From positions 248,001-312,000 of the forward strand of contig CAVQWX010000002.1 of NCBI GenBank assembly GCA_963717765.1: 64,000 bases of DNA, written 5' to 3'. Origin of the DNA: JACDER01 sp963717765. Its GTDB lineage: Bacteria; Actinomycetota; Thermoleophilia; Gaiellales; Gaiellaceae. Position 1 is the stretch's first letter. Every line of letters starts with the position of its first letter. The translations under genes were made by a program, and so were the position numbers. The notes below the pieces were generated by a model that did no database searches, was not told where the DNA came from, and saw only the letters and a program-made list of their open reading frames with translations. Below are positions 8,234 to 16,332 of the stretch, piece after piece.

Positions 8234-8956
8234 ATGACCACGCTGCCCGCACTGGCTCTCGCCGAGAACGAGACCGACGCCCGCGAGTACCTCTCCCGTC
8301 AGCTCTCCAGCGACGGGTTCGAGGTCTACGCGGCGGCCAGCGGGCGGGAGGTCCTGGAGCTCGCCGAGCGCGCGGGGCCCGATCTCGTGTTGGTCGAATC
8401 GGCGCTTCCGGACGGCTCTGGGCTGGAGGTGTGCCGGCGGCTGCGCGAGGGCGAGCCGGGACGCTCCTGGAACCGGGAAGTGCCGTTGATCATGCTCGGG
8501 GACGACTGTGCCGATTTCGTCGACCGCGTGCGTGCGCTCGAGCGCGGGTGCGACGACTTCGTCCCGCGGCCCTTCTTCTACGCGGAGCTGCGGGCACGGA
8601 TTCGCGCCGTCCTGCGGCGGGCGCTGCCGTCCGTTCCCGAACGGCTCGAGGCCGGCAAGCTGGTGGTCGACCGGCGGACGCGCTGCGTCAGCGTCGGGGG
8701 CGAGCCGGTGTCGCTGGCGGGCCGCGAGTACGAGCTGCTCGTGAAGCTCGCGACGGAGCCGGAGCGCGTGTTCACCAAGGAGGAACTGCTCCGCGACGTC
8801 TGGGGCTTCCGCTCGATCGGACGCACGCGAACGATCGACTCGCACGCCTCTCGCCTGCGCCGCAAACTGAACGCCGCGGACGGCGGCGACGACTACGTCG
8901 TGAACGTCTGGGGGGTGGGTTATAAGCTGACTGGCCGGTGGTCCGCGAGTTCCTGA
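8234..8956 (+). CDS. OmpR-type response regulator with a degenerate receiver
   Basis: 240 residues: a receiver-like domain (1-115) and a winged-helix DNA-binding domain (about 140-238, REYELLVKLATEP, TIDSHASRLRRKL, VWGVGYKL). The receiver lacks the normal phosphorylation set: the acidic pocket reads LAENETDAREY instead of two adjacent Asp, the phosphoacceptor position in DLVLVESALPDGSG is Glu, and the conserved Lys is Arg (VPRPFF). It probably acts without phosphorylation, or Glu mimics the active state. No partner kinase is adjacent. Its end overlaps the next membrane-protein gene by 19 nt. Confidence 0.88.
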   Translation: MTTLPALALAENETDAREYLSRQLSSDGFEVYAAASGREVLELAERAGPDLVLVESALPDGSGLEVCRRLREGEPGRSWNREVPLIMLGDDCADFVDRVRALERGCDDFVPRPFFYAELRARIRAVLRRALPSVPERLEAGKLVVDRRTRCVSVGGEPVSLAGREYELLVKLATEPERVFTKEELLRDVWGFRSIGRTRTIDSHASRLRRKLNAADGGDDYVVNVWGVGYKLTGRWSASS

Positions 8957-9666
8957 CTCCCGTTCGCGACACCGGGCCGCGGCCCGGTTCGGACGCGCAG
9001 AAAGAAGTCTCGTGGTACGTGCGGTCCTTCCTCTGGATGCGCATCTGGATCGGCATCCTCGGGGTCGTGATGCCGCTCTGGCTGGTGTTCGAGGACAAGC
9101 TCGCCTTCGACGGGGACCCCTTTCCCCGCGATTCCCTCAGCGGCTACTACTACTCGGGAATGCGCGACGTCTTCGTCGGCACCATCTGTGCGATCGGCGT
9201 CTTCCTCTTCACCTACAAGATCTCCGAGAGGAATCTCGACAACGTCGCGAGCTTTCTCGCCGGCCTCTCCGCGGCGTTCGTTGCGCTCTGCCCTACCGGG
9301 CCGCCCGGATCGGTCTCCACGCTCACGCCCCTTCAGGAGTGGTGGGGCGAGACGACGGTCAAGGTGATCCACTTCGTTGCCGCCGGGGTCTTCATCGGAT
9401 CACTGGCCTTGCTGACGTACTTCTTCGGTGTGCGCGAGGGTAAGCGGCCCCGGAGACCTGGGAGGCGATCGCCGAAGTTCTGGCAGTGGTACCACTGGGT
9501 CTGCACGTCCGCCATGGTGCTGGCAATCGTGTGGATCGTGGTCACGATGGCGGTGGGCTGGCCGCCGAAAGCGTTGCTGGTCGGAGAGTGGCTGGCCGTG
9601 TGGGCGTTCGGCGCCTCCTGGTTCATGAAGGGCGCGGAGCTCGACACGCTACTCAACCGTACGTAG
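8938..9666 (+). CDS. Integral membrane protein of unknown function
   Basis: 242 residues from GTG 8938, overlapping the regulator gene, so co-expressed with it. About six membrane helices are visible: WIGILGVVMPLWLVF, VFVGTICAIGVFLF, SFLAGLSAAFVALC, VIHFVAAGVFIGSLALLTYF, MVLAIVWIVVTMAV and LLVGEWLAVWAFGASWF. Conserved-looking soluble segments include the loop with SLSGYYYSGMRD. I cannot name the family. The last 18 nt overlap the convergent ogt gene. Confidence 0.8.
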   Translation: MVREFLTPVRDTGPRPGSDAQKEVSWYVRSFLWMRIWIGILGVVMPLWLVFEDKLAFDGDPFPRDSLSGYYYSGMRDVFVGTICAIGVFLFTYKISERNLDNVASFLAGLSAAFVALCPTGPPGSVSTLTPLQEWWGETTVKVIHFVAAGVFIGSLALLTYFFGVREGKRPRRPGRRSPKFWQWYHWVCTSAMVLAIVWIVVTMAVGWPPKALLVGEWLAVWAFGASWFMKGAELDTLLNRT

Positions 9667-10224
9667 CGACCCTTCTAGCCGGAGCAGGGTCTCCTTGCGC
9701 TCCAGCCCGCCGGCGTAGCCGACGAGGCTGCCCGTCGACCCGACGACACGGTGGCACGGGAGAACGATCGGAATCGGGTTGCGGTTCATGATCGTCCCGA
9801 CGGCGCGCGCGGCGCGCGGGCGGCCGGCGCGTCCCGCCAGCGTCCCGTAGGTCGTCAGCGAACCGTAGGGCACCCGCGCCAGCTCCTCCAGCACGCTGCG
9901 GTTGAACGTGGAGAGCCGCTCGATGTCCACGGCGAGGTCGAACGCCGTCCGCTCACCGGCGAAGTACTCGTCGAGCTCGCGCTTGACCTGGTCGACCGGC
10001 CGTGGCGAGCGCAGGACGCGCGCCCCGAACGAGCGGGCCAGCGACTCGAGCTCGCGCTCGGGCTCGGGCTCGGCGTCATAGGAGATGCGGCAAAGGCCCC
10101 GCTCGGAGACCGCGACGAGCAGTGGCCCGACCGGCGAGTCGGCGATGTCGTAGGCGACGTCGAGCAGCCCCTCGGCCGCCGCGGCGGCACGGAAGCGCTC
10201 GTCGAGCTGCGGGGAAACGGTCAT
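9649..10224 (-). CDS. ogt: Methylated-DNA-protein cysteine methyltransferase
   Basis: Suicide repair protein that removes O6-alkyl groups from guanine onto its own cysteine. The active site is LPCHRVVG with the acceptor Cys; upstream are the helix-turn-helix region VPYGSLTTYGTLA and the Arg finger in ARAVGTIMNRNP. 191 residues, normal for Ogt. The ATG overlaps the stop of the upstream sigma-factor gene (ATGA), an arrangement that ties the repair protein to that regulator. Convergent with the membrane-protein gene. Confidence 0.93.
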   Translation of the reverse strand: MTVSPQLDERFRAAAAAEGLLDVAYDIADSPVGPLLVAVSERGLCRISYDAEPEPERELESLARSFGARVLRSPRPVDQVKRELDEYFAGERTAFDLAVDIERLSTFNRSVLEELARVPYGSLTTYGTLAGRAGRPRAARAVGTIMNRNPIPIVLPCHRVVGSTGSLVGYAGGLERKETLLRLEGSLRTVE

Positions 10225-10691
10225 GCGATCTCGATCCTCCTTCTGCGCAGGCGCCGGACGCCGGACGAAGCGGCCTGGCGGGCCGCCTCCTCGCTCGATC
10301 CGAGCGCCATGCCGATGTCGGCGTAGGACAGGTCGTAGCCGTAACGGAGCACGACGGCGGCGCGCTCCTTCGCGGGAAGGTCCCCGGCCAGGTGCTCGAG
10401 CTCCGCGTATTCCGGGCGCGCGTCGCGCACGCCTTCGTCGCGCGGGACGGCCGGCGCGGGCTTGCGCCGATGTTCATCGGCGGCGACGCGCGCGGCGATT
10501 GTGTAGAGCCACGCCCGGAGGTGCTCGCCGTGCCGCAGGCCGGGATAGCCGCGGAGAGCGCGCAGGAAGGTTTCCTGGAATGCGTCCTCCGCCCGGTCGT
10601 GCCCGACGCGGCGGACGAGGAAGCCGAACACCTCGGTCCGATGCTCGAGGTAGAGCGTCTCGAAAGGCGGAATCCGCACGGCTTCCATCAT
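10221..10691 (-). CDS. ECF-like RNA polymerase sigma factor
   Basis: 156 residues from the ATG at 10691. Region 2 is seen in LYLEHRTEVFGFLVRRV, RAEDAFQETFLRAL and LRAWLYTIAARVAADEHRR; region 4 in LPAKERAAVVLRYGYDLSYADIG followed by EEAARQAASSGVRRLRRR, where a helix-turn-helix for the -35 element is expected. No anti-sigma gene follows; the next gene, overlapping by 4 nt, is ogt. A role in alkylation or DNA-damage response is an inference from that coupling. Confidence 0.88.
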   Translation of the reverse strand: MMEAVRIPPFETLYLEHRTEVFGFLVRRVGHDRAEDAFQETFLRALRGYPGLRHGEHLRAWLYTIAARVAADEHRRKPAPAVPRDEGVRDARPEYAELEHLAGDLPAKERAAVVLRYGYDLSYADIGMALGSSEEAARQAASSGVRRLRRRRIEIA

Positions 10692-10706
10692 CGTGTCTAA
10701 CGGACA

Positions 10707-10736
10707 ATGGCGGCGGAATTGTGAGACTGCCGCCAT
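10707..10736. promoter_or_regulatory. Inverted repeat covering the start codon of the PfkB kinase gene
   Basis: ATGGCGGC (10707-10714) is the exact reverse complement of GCCGCCAT (10729-10736), 14-nt spacer. It lies in the short space between the divergent sigma and PfkB genes, and the right arm contains the ATG at 10735. It could be an operator shared by both genes or an mRNA hairpin that masks the start. Confidence 0.35.
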
Positions 10737-11565
10737 GAAAGTCGCCGTCGTAGGTCATGTCGAGTGGGTCGACTTCGTCCGCGTCGAGAGGCTTCCGGCC
10801 CCCGGCGAGATCGTCCATGCCATGGAAGCCTGGGCCGAGCCCGCGGGTGGGGGAGGCGTGGCCGCCGTCGTCCTGGCCGCCCTCGCGGGCGAGTGCCTCC
10901 TCCTGACCGCGCTCGGCGACGACGAGCTCGGCCGCCGCAGCGCCGCCGAGCTGAGCGGACACGGCGTGCGCGTCGAGGCCGCGATCCGCCCTGAGCCCCA
11001 ACGCCGGGCCGTCACCCACGTCGACGACACGGGCGAGCGGACGATCACGCTGCTCAGCCACAAGCTCATACCGCGGAAGGACGACCCGCTCCCCTGGGCG
11101 GAGCTGGCGGGGTACGACGCGGTCTACTTCACCGGCGGCGACCCGGGCGCCCTCCGCGCCGCCCGCGCGGGGCGAAGTCTCGTCGCCACCGCGCGCGAGC
11201 TTCCGACGCTCGTCGAGGCGGACGTGCAGCTGGACGCGCTCGTCCGCAGCGGCCGCGACCCCGGCGAGACATACGAGGAGGGCTGGCTCGACCCGGCGCC
11301 GCGCATCGCCGTCGCGACGGAAGGGTCGGAGGGCGGCCTCGTCAGTGAAGGGGGCGAGGTGCGCCGCTATGCCGCCGCGCAGCTGCCCGGCCCGGTCCTC
11401 GACATGTACGGGGCAGGCGACTCCTTCGCCGCCGGCCTCACATACGGCCTCGGTGCCGGCCGCTCTCTCCAGGAGACGCTCGAGCTCGCCGCGCGCTGCG
11501 CCGCACTCGCCCTCACCCGGCGCGGTGCCTATGGGGGCCCGCTCGTCCCACAAGGTGGTGTGTAA
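10735..11565 (+). CDS. PfkB-family carbohydrate kinase
   Basis: 276 residues in the ribokinase fold. The C-terminal signature DMYGAGDSFAAGLTYGLG contains the catalytic Asp of the GAGD motif and the anion hole; the N-terminal half has the Gly-rich AGGGGVAAVVLAAL. Substrate cannot be told; the N-terminus (VEWVDFVRVERLP) matches kinases annotated broadly as sugar or nucleoside kinases. Start chosen at ATG 10735 because the frame upstream overlaps the divergent sigma promoter. It ends where the MraZ operator begins. Confidence 0.88.
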   Translation: MKVAVVGHVEWVDFVRVERLPAPGEIVHAMEAWAEPAGGGGVAAVVLAALAGECLLLTALGDDELGRRSAAELSGHGVRVEAAIRPEPQRRAVTHVDDTGERTITLLSHKLIPRKDDPLPWAELAGYDAVYFTGGDPGALRAARAGRSLVATARELPTLVEADVQLDALVRSGRDPGETYEEGWLDPAPRIAVATEGSEGGLVSEGGEVRRYAAAQLPGPVLDMYGAGDSFAAGLTYGLGAGRSLQETLELAARCAALALTRRGAYGGPLVPQGGV

Positions 11566-11610
11566 GTGTTGCGTAGTGGAGGAAAATGGGGTAAAGTGGC
11601 GCAAAGTGGA
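11566..11610 (+). promoter_or_regulatory. MraZ-binding boxes upstream of the dcw cluster
   Basis: Four TGG triplets occur at 11577, 11587, 11597 and 11607, exactly 10 bp apart, in the repeated context GTGGNNNAAA; a degenerate fifth repeat (GTGT) starts at 11566. This is the known arrangement of MraZ operators, short direct repeats on one face of the helix before mraZ. It predicts autoregulation of the whole downstream cluster. Confidence 0.85.
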
Positions 11611-11633
11611 GGGCGAAGGATTGAGCGCAAACG

Positions 11634-12068
11634 ATGCTTCTGGGCGAATACGAGCACACGGTCGACGAGAAGGGACGCATCACGCTCCCGGCCAAGTTCC
11701 GCGCAGCCTTCAGGAACGGCATCGTCATCACGAGGGGGATGGACAAGTGCTTGTACGCCTATACCCCCGCCGAGTGGCGGAAGCTCGTCGAGAACCAGCT
11801 CGCGTCGCTGAACCCATTCAGCCCCGACAGCCGGAACTTGCAACGGTTCTTCTTTTCCGGAGCCGCGGAGACGAAGCCCGACAACCAGGGACGGGTGATG
11901 CTGCCGCCCGCGCCCGCGCAGCGCGCGCAGCTCGTGCGCGACGTCGTCATCGCGGGCGTGTACGACCACCTGGAAATCTGGGACCGCTCCGCCTGGCAGA
12001 CCCAGATGAAGGAGATCGAGGAGAACGCTGAGGATGCTGCCGAACGCGTCTCAGCCAAGCGCGACTGA
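11634..12068 (+). CDS. mraZ: Transcriptional regulator MraZ
   Basis: 144 residues with two AbrB-like SpoVT folds: MLLGEYEHTVDEKGRITLP and later TKPDNQGRVMLPP, each with the DxxGR box that contacts DNA. Ring-forming regulator of the division and cell-wall genes. ATG 11634 is preceded by GAAGGA (11615-11620), a slightly long spacing. The 3' end overlaps rsmH by 35 nt. The direct repeats just upstream are its expected target. Confidence 0.95.
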   Translation: MLLGEYEHTVDEKGRITLPAKFRAAFRNGIVITRGMDKCLYAYTPAEWRKLVENQLASLNPFSPDSRNLQRFFFSGAAETKPDNQGRVMLPPAPAQRAQLVRDVVIAGVYDHLEIWDRSAWQTQMKEIEENAEDAAERVSAKRD

Positions 12069-12990
12069 CCACGTTCCCGTCCTCGCTACCGAGGTTCGGG
12101 AGCTCCTGGCGGTCAGCCCGGGCGAGACGGTCGTCGACGCCACGTTCGGCGCCGGCGGCCACGCGGAGCTGCTCGCGGAAGACCTCCACGGCCAGGGCAA
12201 GCTGATCGCAGTGGACGTCGACCCGACCGTCCGCGCGTCGTTCGACCGCTTCCGCAGGCACGCGGGCGTGCAGACGCGACTGCTGCGAGGAAACTTCTCC
12301 GCCGTCCTCTGCCAGCTCTCCGGCAACGGCGTCCAGGCGGACGCGATCCTCATCGACCTCGGCGTCTCCAGCATGCAGCTCGACCGGCCCGAGCGCGGCT
12401 TCTCCTATGCGACCGACGCGCCGCTCGACATGCGCATGGATCCCTCCGCGCAGCTCTCCGCCAGGGAGCTCGTGAACGAGGCGGACGAGCGCGAGCTGGC
12501 GACCATCTTCCGGCGCTTCGGCGAAGAGCGCTACGCGACCCAGATCGCGCGTGCGATCGGGCGCACGCGCAAGAAGCAGGCGATCACGCGCACGGGCGAG
12601 CTCGTGGACGTGATCAAGGGCGCCATTCCCACCCCGGCGCGCTTCGGAGACGGCCATCCCGCCAAGCGCGTCTTCCAGGCTCTGCGGATCGCCGTGAACG
12701 ACGAGCTCGGGGCGCTCGAGTCGGTGCTTCCGGATGCGGTGCGGATGCTCCGACCGGGCGGTCGGCTCGCCGTCATCGCCTTCCACTCGCTCGAGGACCG
12801 GATCGTGAAGCGCTTCCTCCGCGACCAGGCGCGCGGCTGCGTCTGTCCGCCGGACTTCCCCATCTGCGTCTGCGGTCATGAGCCGGTCCTCCGCGAGCTG
12901 ACGCGGAGGGCTGTCCGGCCCGGCGCGGCCGAGCTGGCGGCGAACCCGCGGGCCTCGTCGGCGCGGCTGCGGGCGGCGGCGAAGGTATGA
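12034..12990 (+). CDS. rsmH: 16S rRNA (cytosine-1402-N4)-methyltransferase RsmH
   Basis: 318 residues. SAM-binding VVDATFGAGGHAELL and AVDVDP, the substrate-binding LIDLGVSSMQLD, RGFSY and MRMDP, and C-terminal RPGGRLAVIAFHSLEDRIVKR are all canonical. A Cys-rich stretch near the end (RGCVCPPDFPICVCG) is normal for the family. It methylates C1402 in the ribosomal P site. Second gene of the dcw cluster; overlaps mraZ and, by an ATGA junction, ftsL. Confidence 0.96.
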   Translation: MLPNASQPSATDHVPVLATEVRELLAVSPGETVVDATFGAGGHAELLAEDLHGQGKLIAVDVDPTVRASFDRFRRHAGVQTRLLRGNFSAVLCQLSGNGVQADAILIDLGVSSMQLDRPERGFSYATDAPLDMRMDPSAQLSARELVNEADERELATIFRRFGEERYATQIARAIGRTRKKQAITRTGELVDVIKGAIPTPARFGDGHPAKRVFQALRIAVNDELGALESVLPDAVRMLRPGGRLAVIAFHSLEDRIVKRFLRDQARGCVCPPDFPICVCGHEPVLRELTRRAVRPGAAELAANPRASSARLRAAAKV

Positions 12991-13277
12991 GGCTGCGCAA
13001 GAAGCGTTCGCGCACGACCGGCGGCGTCATCTGGATCGCAGTCCTCGCCGTTCTCCTCGCCGGCGTCGTCGCTCTCAACGTCGCCGTTCTGCGGCTGAAC
13101 ATGCGCTACGACAAGCTCGGGCGCACGAAGGTAGAGCTCTCGGCGCAGAACGCCGATCTTCAGTCGCGGCTGTCGAGTGGCGCCGCGACGCAGAAGATCC
13201 AGCAGCAGGCGCGCTCCCAGCTCGGGCTAGTCGCCGCCAACCCCGACACGACGAAGTACATCAAGCTCAATCCCTAG
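12987..13277 (+). CDS. ftsL: FtsL-like bitopic division protein
   Basis: 96 residues: basic N-terminus (MRLRKKRSR), one membrane helix (VIWIAVLAVLLAGVVALNVA), then a coiled coil (LGRTKVELSAQNADLQSRL) and a short C-tail. Sequence is weakly conserved in this family, so the name rests on topology, size and the position between rsmH and ftsI. FtsL links FtsQ/FtsB to FtsWI at the septum. No separate ftsB is seen. Confidence 0.8.
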   Translation: MRLRKKRSRTTGGVIWIAVLAVLLAGVVALNVAVLRLNMRYDKLGRTKVELSAQNADLQSRLSSGAATQKIQQQARSQLGLVAANPDTTKYIKLNP

Positions 13278-13287
13278 GATCCCGGCA

Positions 13288-14958
13288 ATGGCGCGCGGAG
13301 CGAACCGGCGGGTCAGGATCCTCCTCTTCACCTTCACCCTCGTTTTCGCGCTCGTCCTCGCGCGCGCCGTCTGGCTGCAGAGCGTGCGCGCGCAGTCGCT
13401 GGAGAAGCTTGCGTCGGGACAACAGCAGCAGACGGTCGACCTCCCAGCCCATCGCGGGACGATCTTCGACCGCCGCGGCTTTCAGCTCGCGATCGGCGAG
13501 CAGGCGACGACCGTCTACGTCAACCCGCGCGAGGTGACCCAGCCCGAGACGGTCGCGCGCGCCGCGGGCCGCGAGCTCGGCCTCGATCCGAACGACGTCT
13601 ACCGGGAAGTCAGCGACCGGACGAAGGGCTTCGCCTACGTCCAGCGCCAGGCTGATCCGAAGGCGGCCGCGCGGCTCCAGCGCTTGCATCTCGCCGGCCT
13701 GTACTTCTATCCGGAGGAGCGCCGGGTCTACCCGCAGGGTCGCGTAGGCGCCTCGCTGCTCGGCTATGCGGGAGTGGACAACCGCGGCCTCGCGGGGCTC
13801 GAGTTGTCGCTGGACGGGCTGCTTGCCGGCCGCAGCGGGAAGCAGACGGTGGTCAAGGATCCGTACGGACGCGCCGTCGACGTCGTCAAGACCGTCCCCG
13901 AGCGCGACGGCCGCGACGTCTACCTCACCCTCGACCACGCGATCCAGGCGAACGCGCAACTGGAGCTCTGGAGGGCGGTTCACGAGTGGCACGCGCAGGC
14001 GGCGACGGCGATCGTGATGAACCCGCGGACCGGCGCCGTCCTCGCGATGGCCGGCGCTCCCGGCTACGACGCGAACGACTATCCCAACGTCTCGCAGGAC
14101 CTGCAGCGGAACCGCGCGATAACGGATACGTACGAGCCCGGCTCCACCTTCAAGCTCGTCACCGTCGGGGGCGTCCTCTCGGACCATCTGGTCACCCCGT
14201 CGAGCGAGTTCACGCTCGCGCCGGAGATCCAGGTCGCCGACCGGACGATCCACGACGCCGAGGAGCGGGACACCGTCACCTACACGGTCGATCAGATTCT
14301 CGCCCACTCCTCGAACGTCGGCGCGATCACTCTCGCCGAGATGCTGACCAGGCAGCCGAAGCGGGACGTCTCCTACTGGATCTCGCGCTTCGGCTTCGGG
14401 CACAAGACCGGCATCGACTACCCGGGCGAGACCGCCGGCATCGTCCTCCCGCCGTCCCAGTGGACGGGCGCGACGATCGGGAACGTCCCCATCGGCCACG
14501 GAATCGCCGTCACGCCGGTGCAGATGGCGGCGGCGTACGCTGCGATCGCAAACCGAGGCGTCTGGGTGCAGCCACACCTCGTGGACCACGTCGGCGGGTC
14601 GCCACGGCCCGCGTGGAAGCGGCGGCGGATCGTCTCGAAGGGCGTCGCGACGGAGTTGACCAACATGTTGCGCGACGTCGTCATCGAAGGCACCGGGACG
14701 GAGGCCAAGATCCCCGGGTACCAGGTGGCGGGCAAGACGGGGACGGCGGCAATTCCGCTGCCTACCGGCGGCTACTCCGACGAGAAATACGTTTCCTCGT
14801 TCGTGGGCTACGTCCCGGCGTCCAATCCGCAACTGCTCGTGATGGTGACTGTCGACCAGCCGCAGGGCGCGATCTTCGGGGGGATGGTGGCGGCGCCCGT
14901 CTTCCAGAACATCGCCAAGTTCGACCTGCAGTATCTCGGGATCCTTCCCCATCAGTAG
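13288..14958 (+). CDS. ftsI: Septal peptidoglycan transpeptidase FtsI (PBP class B)
   Basis: 556 residues: membrane anchor (ILLFTFTLVFALVLARAVWL), dimerisation domain starting HRGTIFDRRG, and transpeptidase domain. Catalytic motifs: SxxK in PGSTFKLV, SxN in HSSNVG and KTG in VAGKTGTAAIP. Cross-links septal peptidoglycan with the FtsW polymerase, which is encoded later in the cluster. There is no C-terminal PASTA repeat. Separated from ftsL by only 10 nt. Confidence 0.95.
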   Translation: MARGANRRVRILLFTFTLVFALVLARAVWLQSVRAQSLEKLASGQQQQTVDLPAHRGTIFDRRGFQLAIGEQATTVYVNPREVTQPETVARAAGRELGLDPNDVYREVSDRTKGFAYVQRQADPKAAARLQRLHLAGLYFYPEERRVYPQGRVGASLLGYAGVDNRGLAGLELSLDGLLAGRSGKQTVVKDPYGRAVDVVKTVPERDGRDVYLTLDHAIQANAQLELWRAVHEWHAQAATAIVMNPRTGAVLAMAGAPGYDANDYPNVSQDLQRNRAITDTYEPGSTFKLVTVGGVLSDHLVTPSSEFTLAPEIQVADRTIHDAEERDTVTYTVDQILAHSSNVGAITLAEMLTRQPKRDVSYWISRFGFGHKTGIDYPGETAGIVLPPSQWTGATIGNVPIGHGIAVTPVQMAAAYAAIANRGVWVQPHLVDHVGGSPRPAWKRRRIVSKGVATELTNMLRDVVIEGTGTEAKIPGYQVAGKTGTAAIPLPTGGYSDEKYVSSFVGYVPASNPQLLVMVTVDQPQGAIFGGMVAAPVFQNIAKFDLQYLGILPHQ

Positions 14959-14970
14959 ACTCGCGTTGCG

Positions 14971-16332
14971 ATGACCCTCGAGGGTTTCATCGCCGATCTG
15001 CGCCCGCGAGACCTGGCCTACGACACGCGTTCGGTCGTGCCCGGCGCCCTTTTCTTCTGCGTTCCGGGCGCGCGCGCCGACGGCCACGACTTCGCCGCCG
15101 AGGCGGTCGAGCGGGGTGCGATCGGCCTCGTGGTGGAGCGCGAGCTCGACCTCCCGGTACCTCAGCTCGTGGTGCCGGACGCGCGTGCCGCTATGGCTGT
15201 CGCCGCGGACGACTTCTTCGGCCGGCCGAGCGAGGAGCTCGTCGTCGCCGGGGTCACGGGGACGAACGGGAAGACGACCACGACGTTCCTCCTCTGTTCG
15301 ATCCTCGAGGCGGCTGGACTGCGTCCCGGGCTGCTCGGGACGGTCGAAAGCCGTGTCGGCGGTGAGCTGCGTCCGGCGGCAAGGACGACGCCCGAGGCGA
15401 TCGACATCCAGCGGATGCTCAGGGAGATGCTCGACGCCGGCAACCGCAGCTGCGTCATGGAGGCGACCTCGCACGGCTCGGAGCAGCGTCGCCTCGACCG
15501 GATCCGGTTCGACGTGCTCGTCTTCACCAACCTGACCCAGGACCACCTCGACTTCCACGGGACGATGGAGCGGTACTTCGAGGCGAAGCGGCGGCTCTTC
15601 CTGGAAGGACGTCCCCCGGCGGCGGTCAACTCGGCGGACGAGTGGGGACGGAAGCTGCTGGCCGACCGGCCGGACGCGCTGACGTACGGCTTCGCGCCCG
15701 ACGCGAAGGTCGGCCCCAACGCGCTGGACGGAATCGGCCTCAGGCTGCGCGGCCGGTTCAATGTCGAGAACGCGCTCGGCGCCATGGCCGCCGCGCGGCT
15801 GCTCGGGGTCGCCGATGCGGTGATCGCGCGCGGGCTCGAGGCCGTTTCCGGAGTGCCGGGTCGGTTCGAGTCGGTGGACGGGGGGCAGCCCTTCGAGGTC
15901 GTGGTCGACTACTCGCACACGCCCGACTCGCTCGAGAACGTCCTGCGCGCGGCGCGCGAGCTGACCGAAGGACGCGTCATCTGCGTGTTCGGGTGCGGCG
16001 GCGACCGCGACCGCGGCAAGCGTCCCGTCATGGGCGGGATCGCGTCGCGGCTCGCGGACGTTCCGATCGTCACCTCCGACAATCCCCGCAGCGAGGAGCC
16101 GGAGGCGATCATCGCGGAGATCGTCGCCGGGATGGGGCCCGGCGCGGAGGTCGACGCAGACCGCAGGAGCGCGATCGCGCGCGCCGTCGAGCTGGCCGAG
16201 CCAGGGGACGTCGTCGTGATCGCCGGCAAGGGCCACGAGCAGGGCCAGGAATTCAAGGAGGGACGCAAGGTGCCTTTCGACGACCGTGAGGTCGCGCGCG
16301 AGGCGCTGCGCCGCCTGCGCGTGGGGACGTGA
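14971..16332 (+). CDS. murE: UDP-MurNAc-L-Ala-D-Glu:meso-diaminopimelate ligase
   Basis: 453 residues with the Mur-ligase ATP loop GVTGTNGKTTTTFLL, the central NLTQDHLDFHGTMERYFEAK (carbamylated-lysine region near it) and the C-terminal DNPRSEEPEAI. The DNPR motif is typical of enzymes adding meso-diaminopimelate rather than lysine, so the wall is inferred to be of the mDAP type. The stop overlaps the murF GTG start by 4 nt. Confidence 0.95.
   Translation: MTLEGFIADLRPRDLAYDTRSVVPGALFFCVPGARADGHDFAAEAVERGAIGLVVERELDLPVPQLVVPDARAAMAVAADDFFGRPSEELVVAGVTGTNGKTTTTFLLCSILEAAGLRPGLLGTVESRVGGELRPAARTTPEAIDIQRMLREMLDAGNRSCVMEATSHGSEQRRLDRIRFDVLVFTNLTQDHLDFHGTMERYFEAKRRLFLEGRPPAAVNSADEWGRKLLADRPDALTYGFAPDAKVGPNALDGIGLRLRGRFNVENALGAMAAARLLGVADAVIARGLEAVSGVPGRFESVDGGQPFEVVVDYSHTPDSLENVLRAARELTEGRVICVFGCGGDRDRGKRPVMGGIASRLADVPIVTSDNPRSEEPEAIIAEIVAGMGPGAEVDADRRSAIARAVELAEPGDVVVIAGKGHEQGQEFKEGRKVPFDDREVAREALRRLRVGT

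Noticed and set aside
13267..16236. Minus-strand open frame of 989 codons opposite ftsI and murE
   Set aside because: Composition is Arg/Asp/Gly-rich without motifs, and the plus strand has complete, well-recognised enzymes; a mirror effect of high GC.
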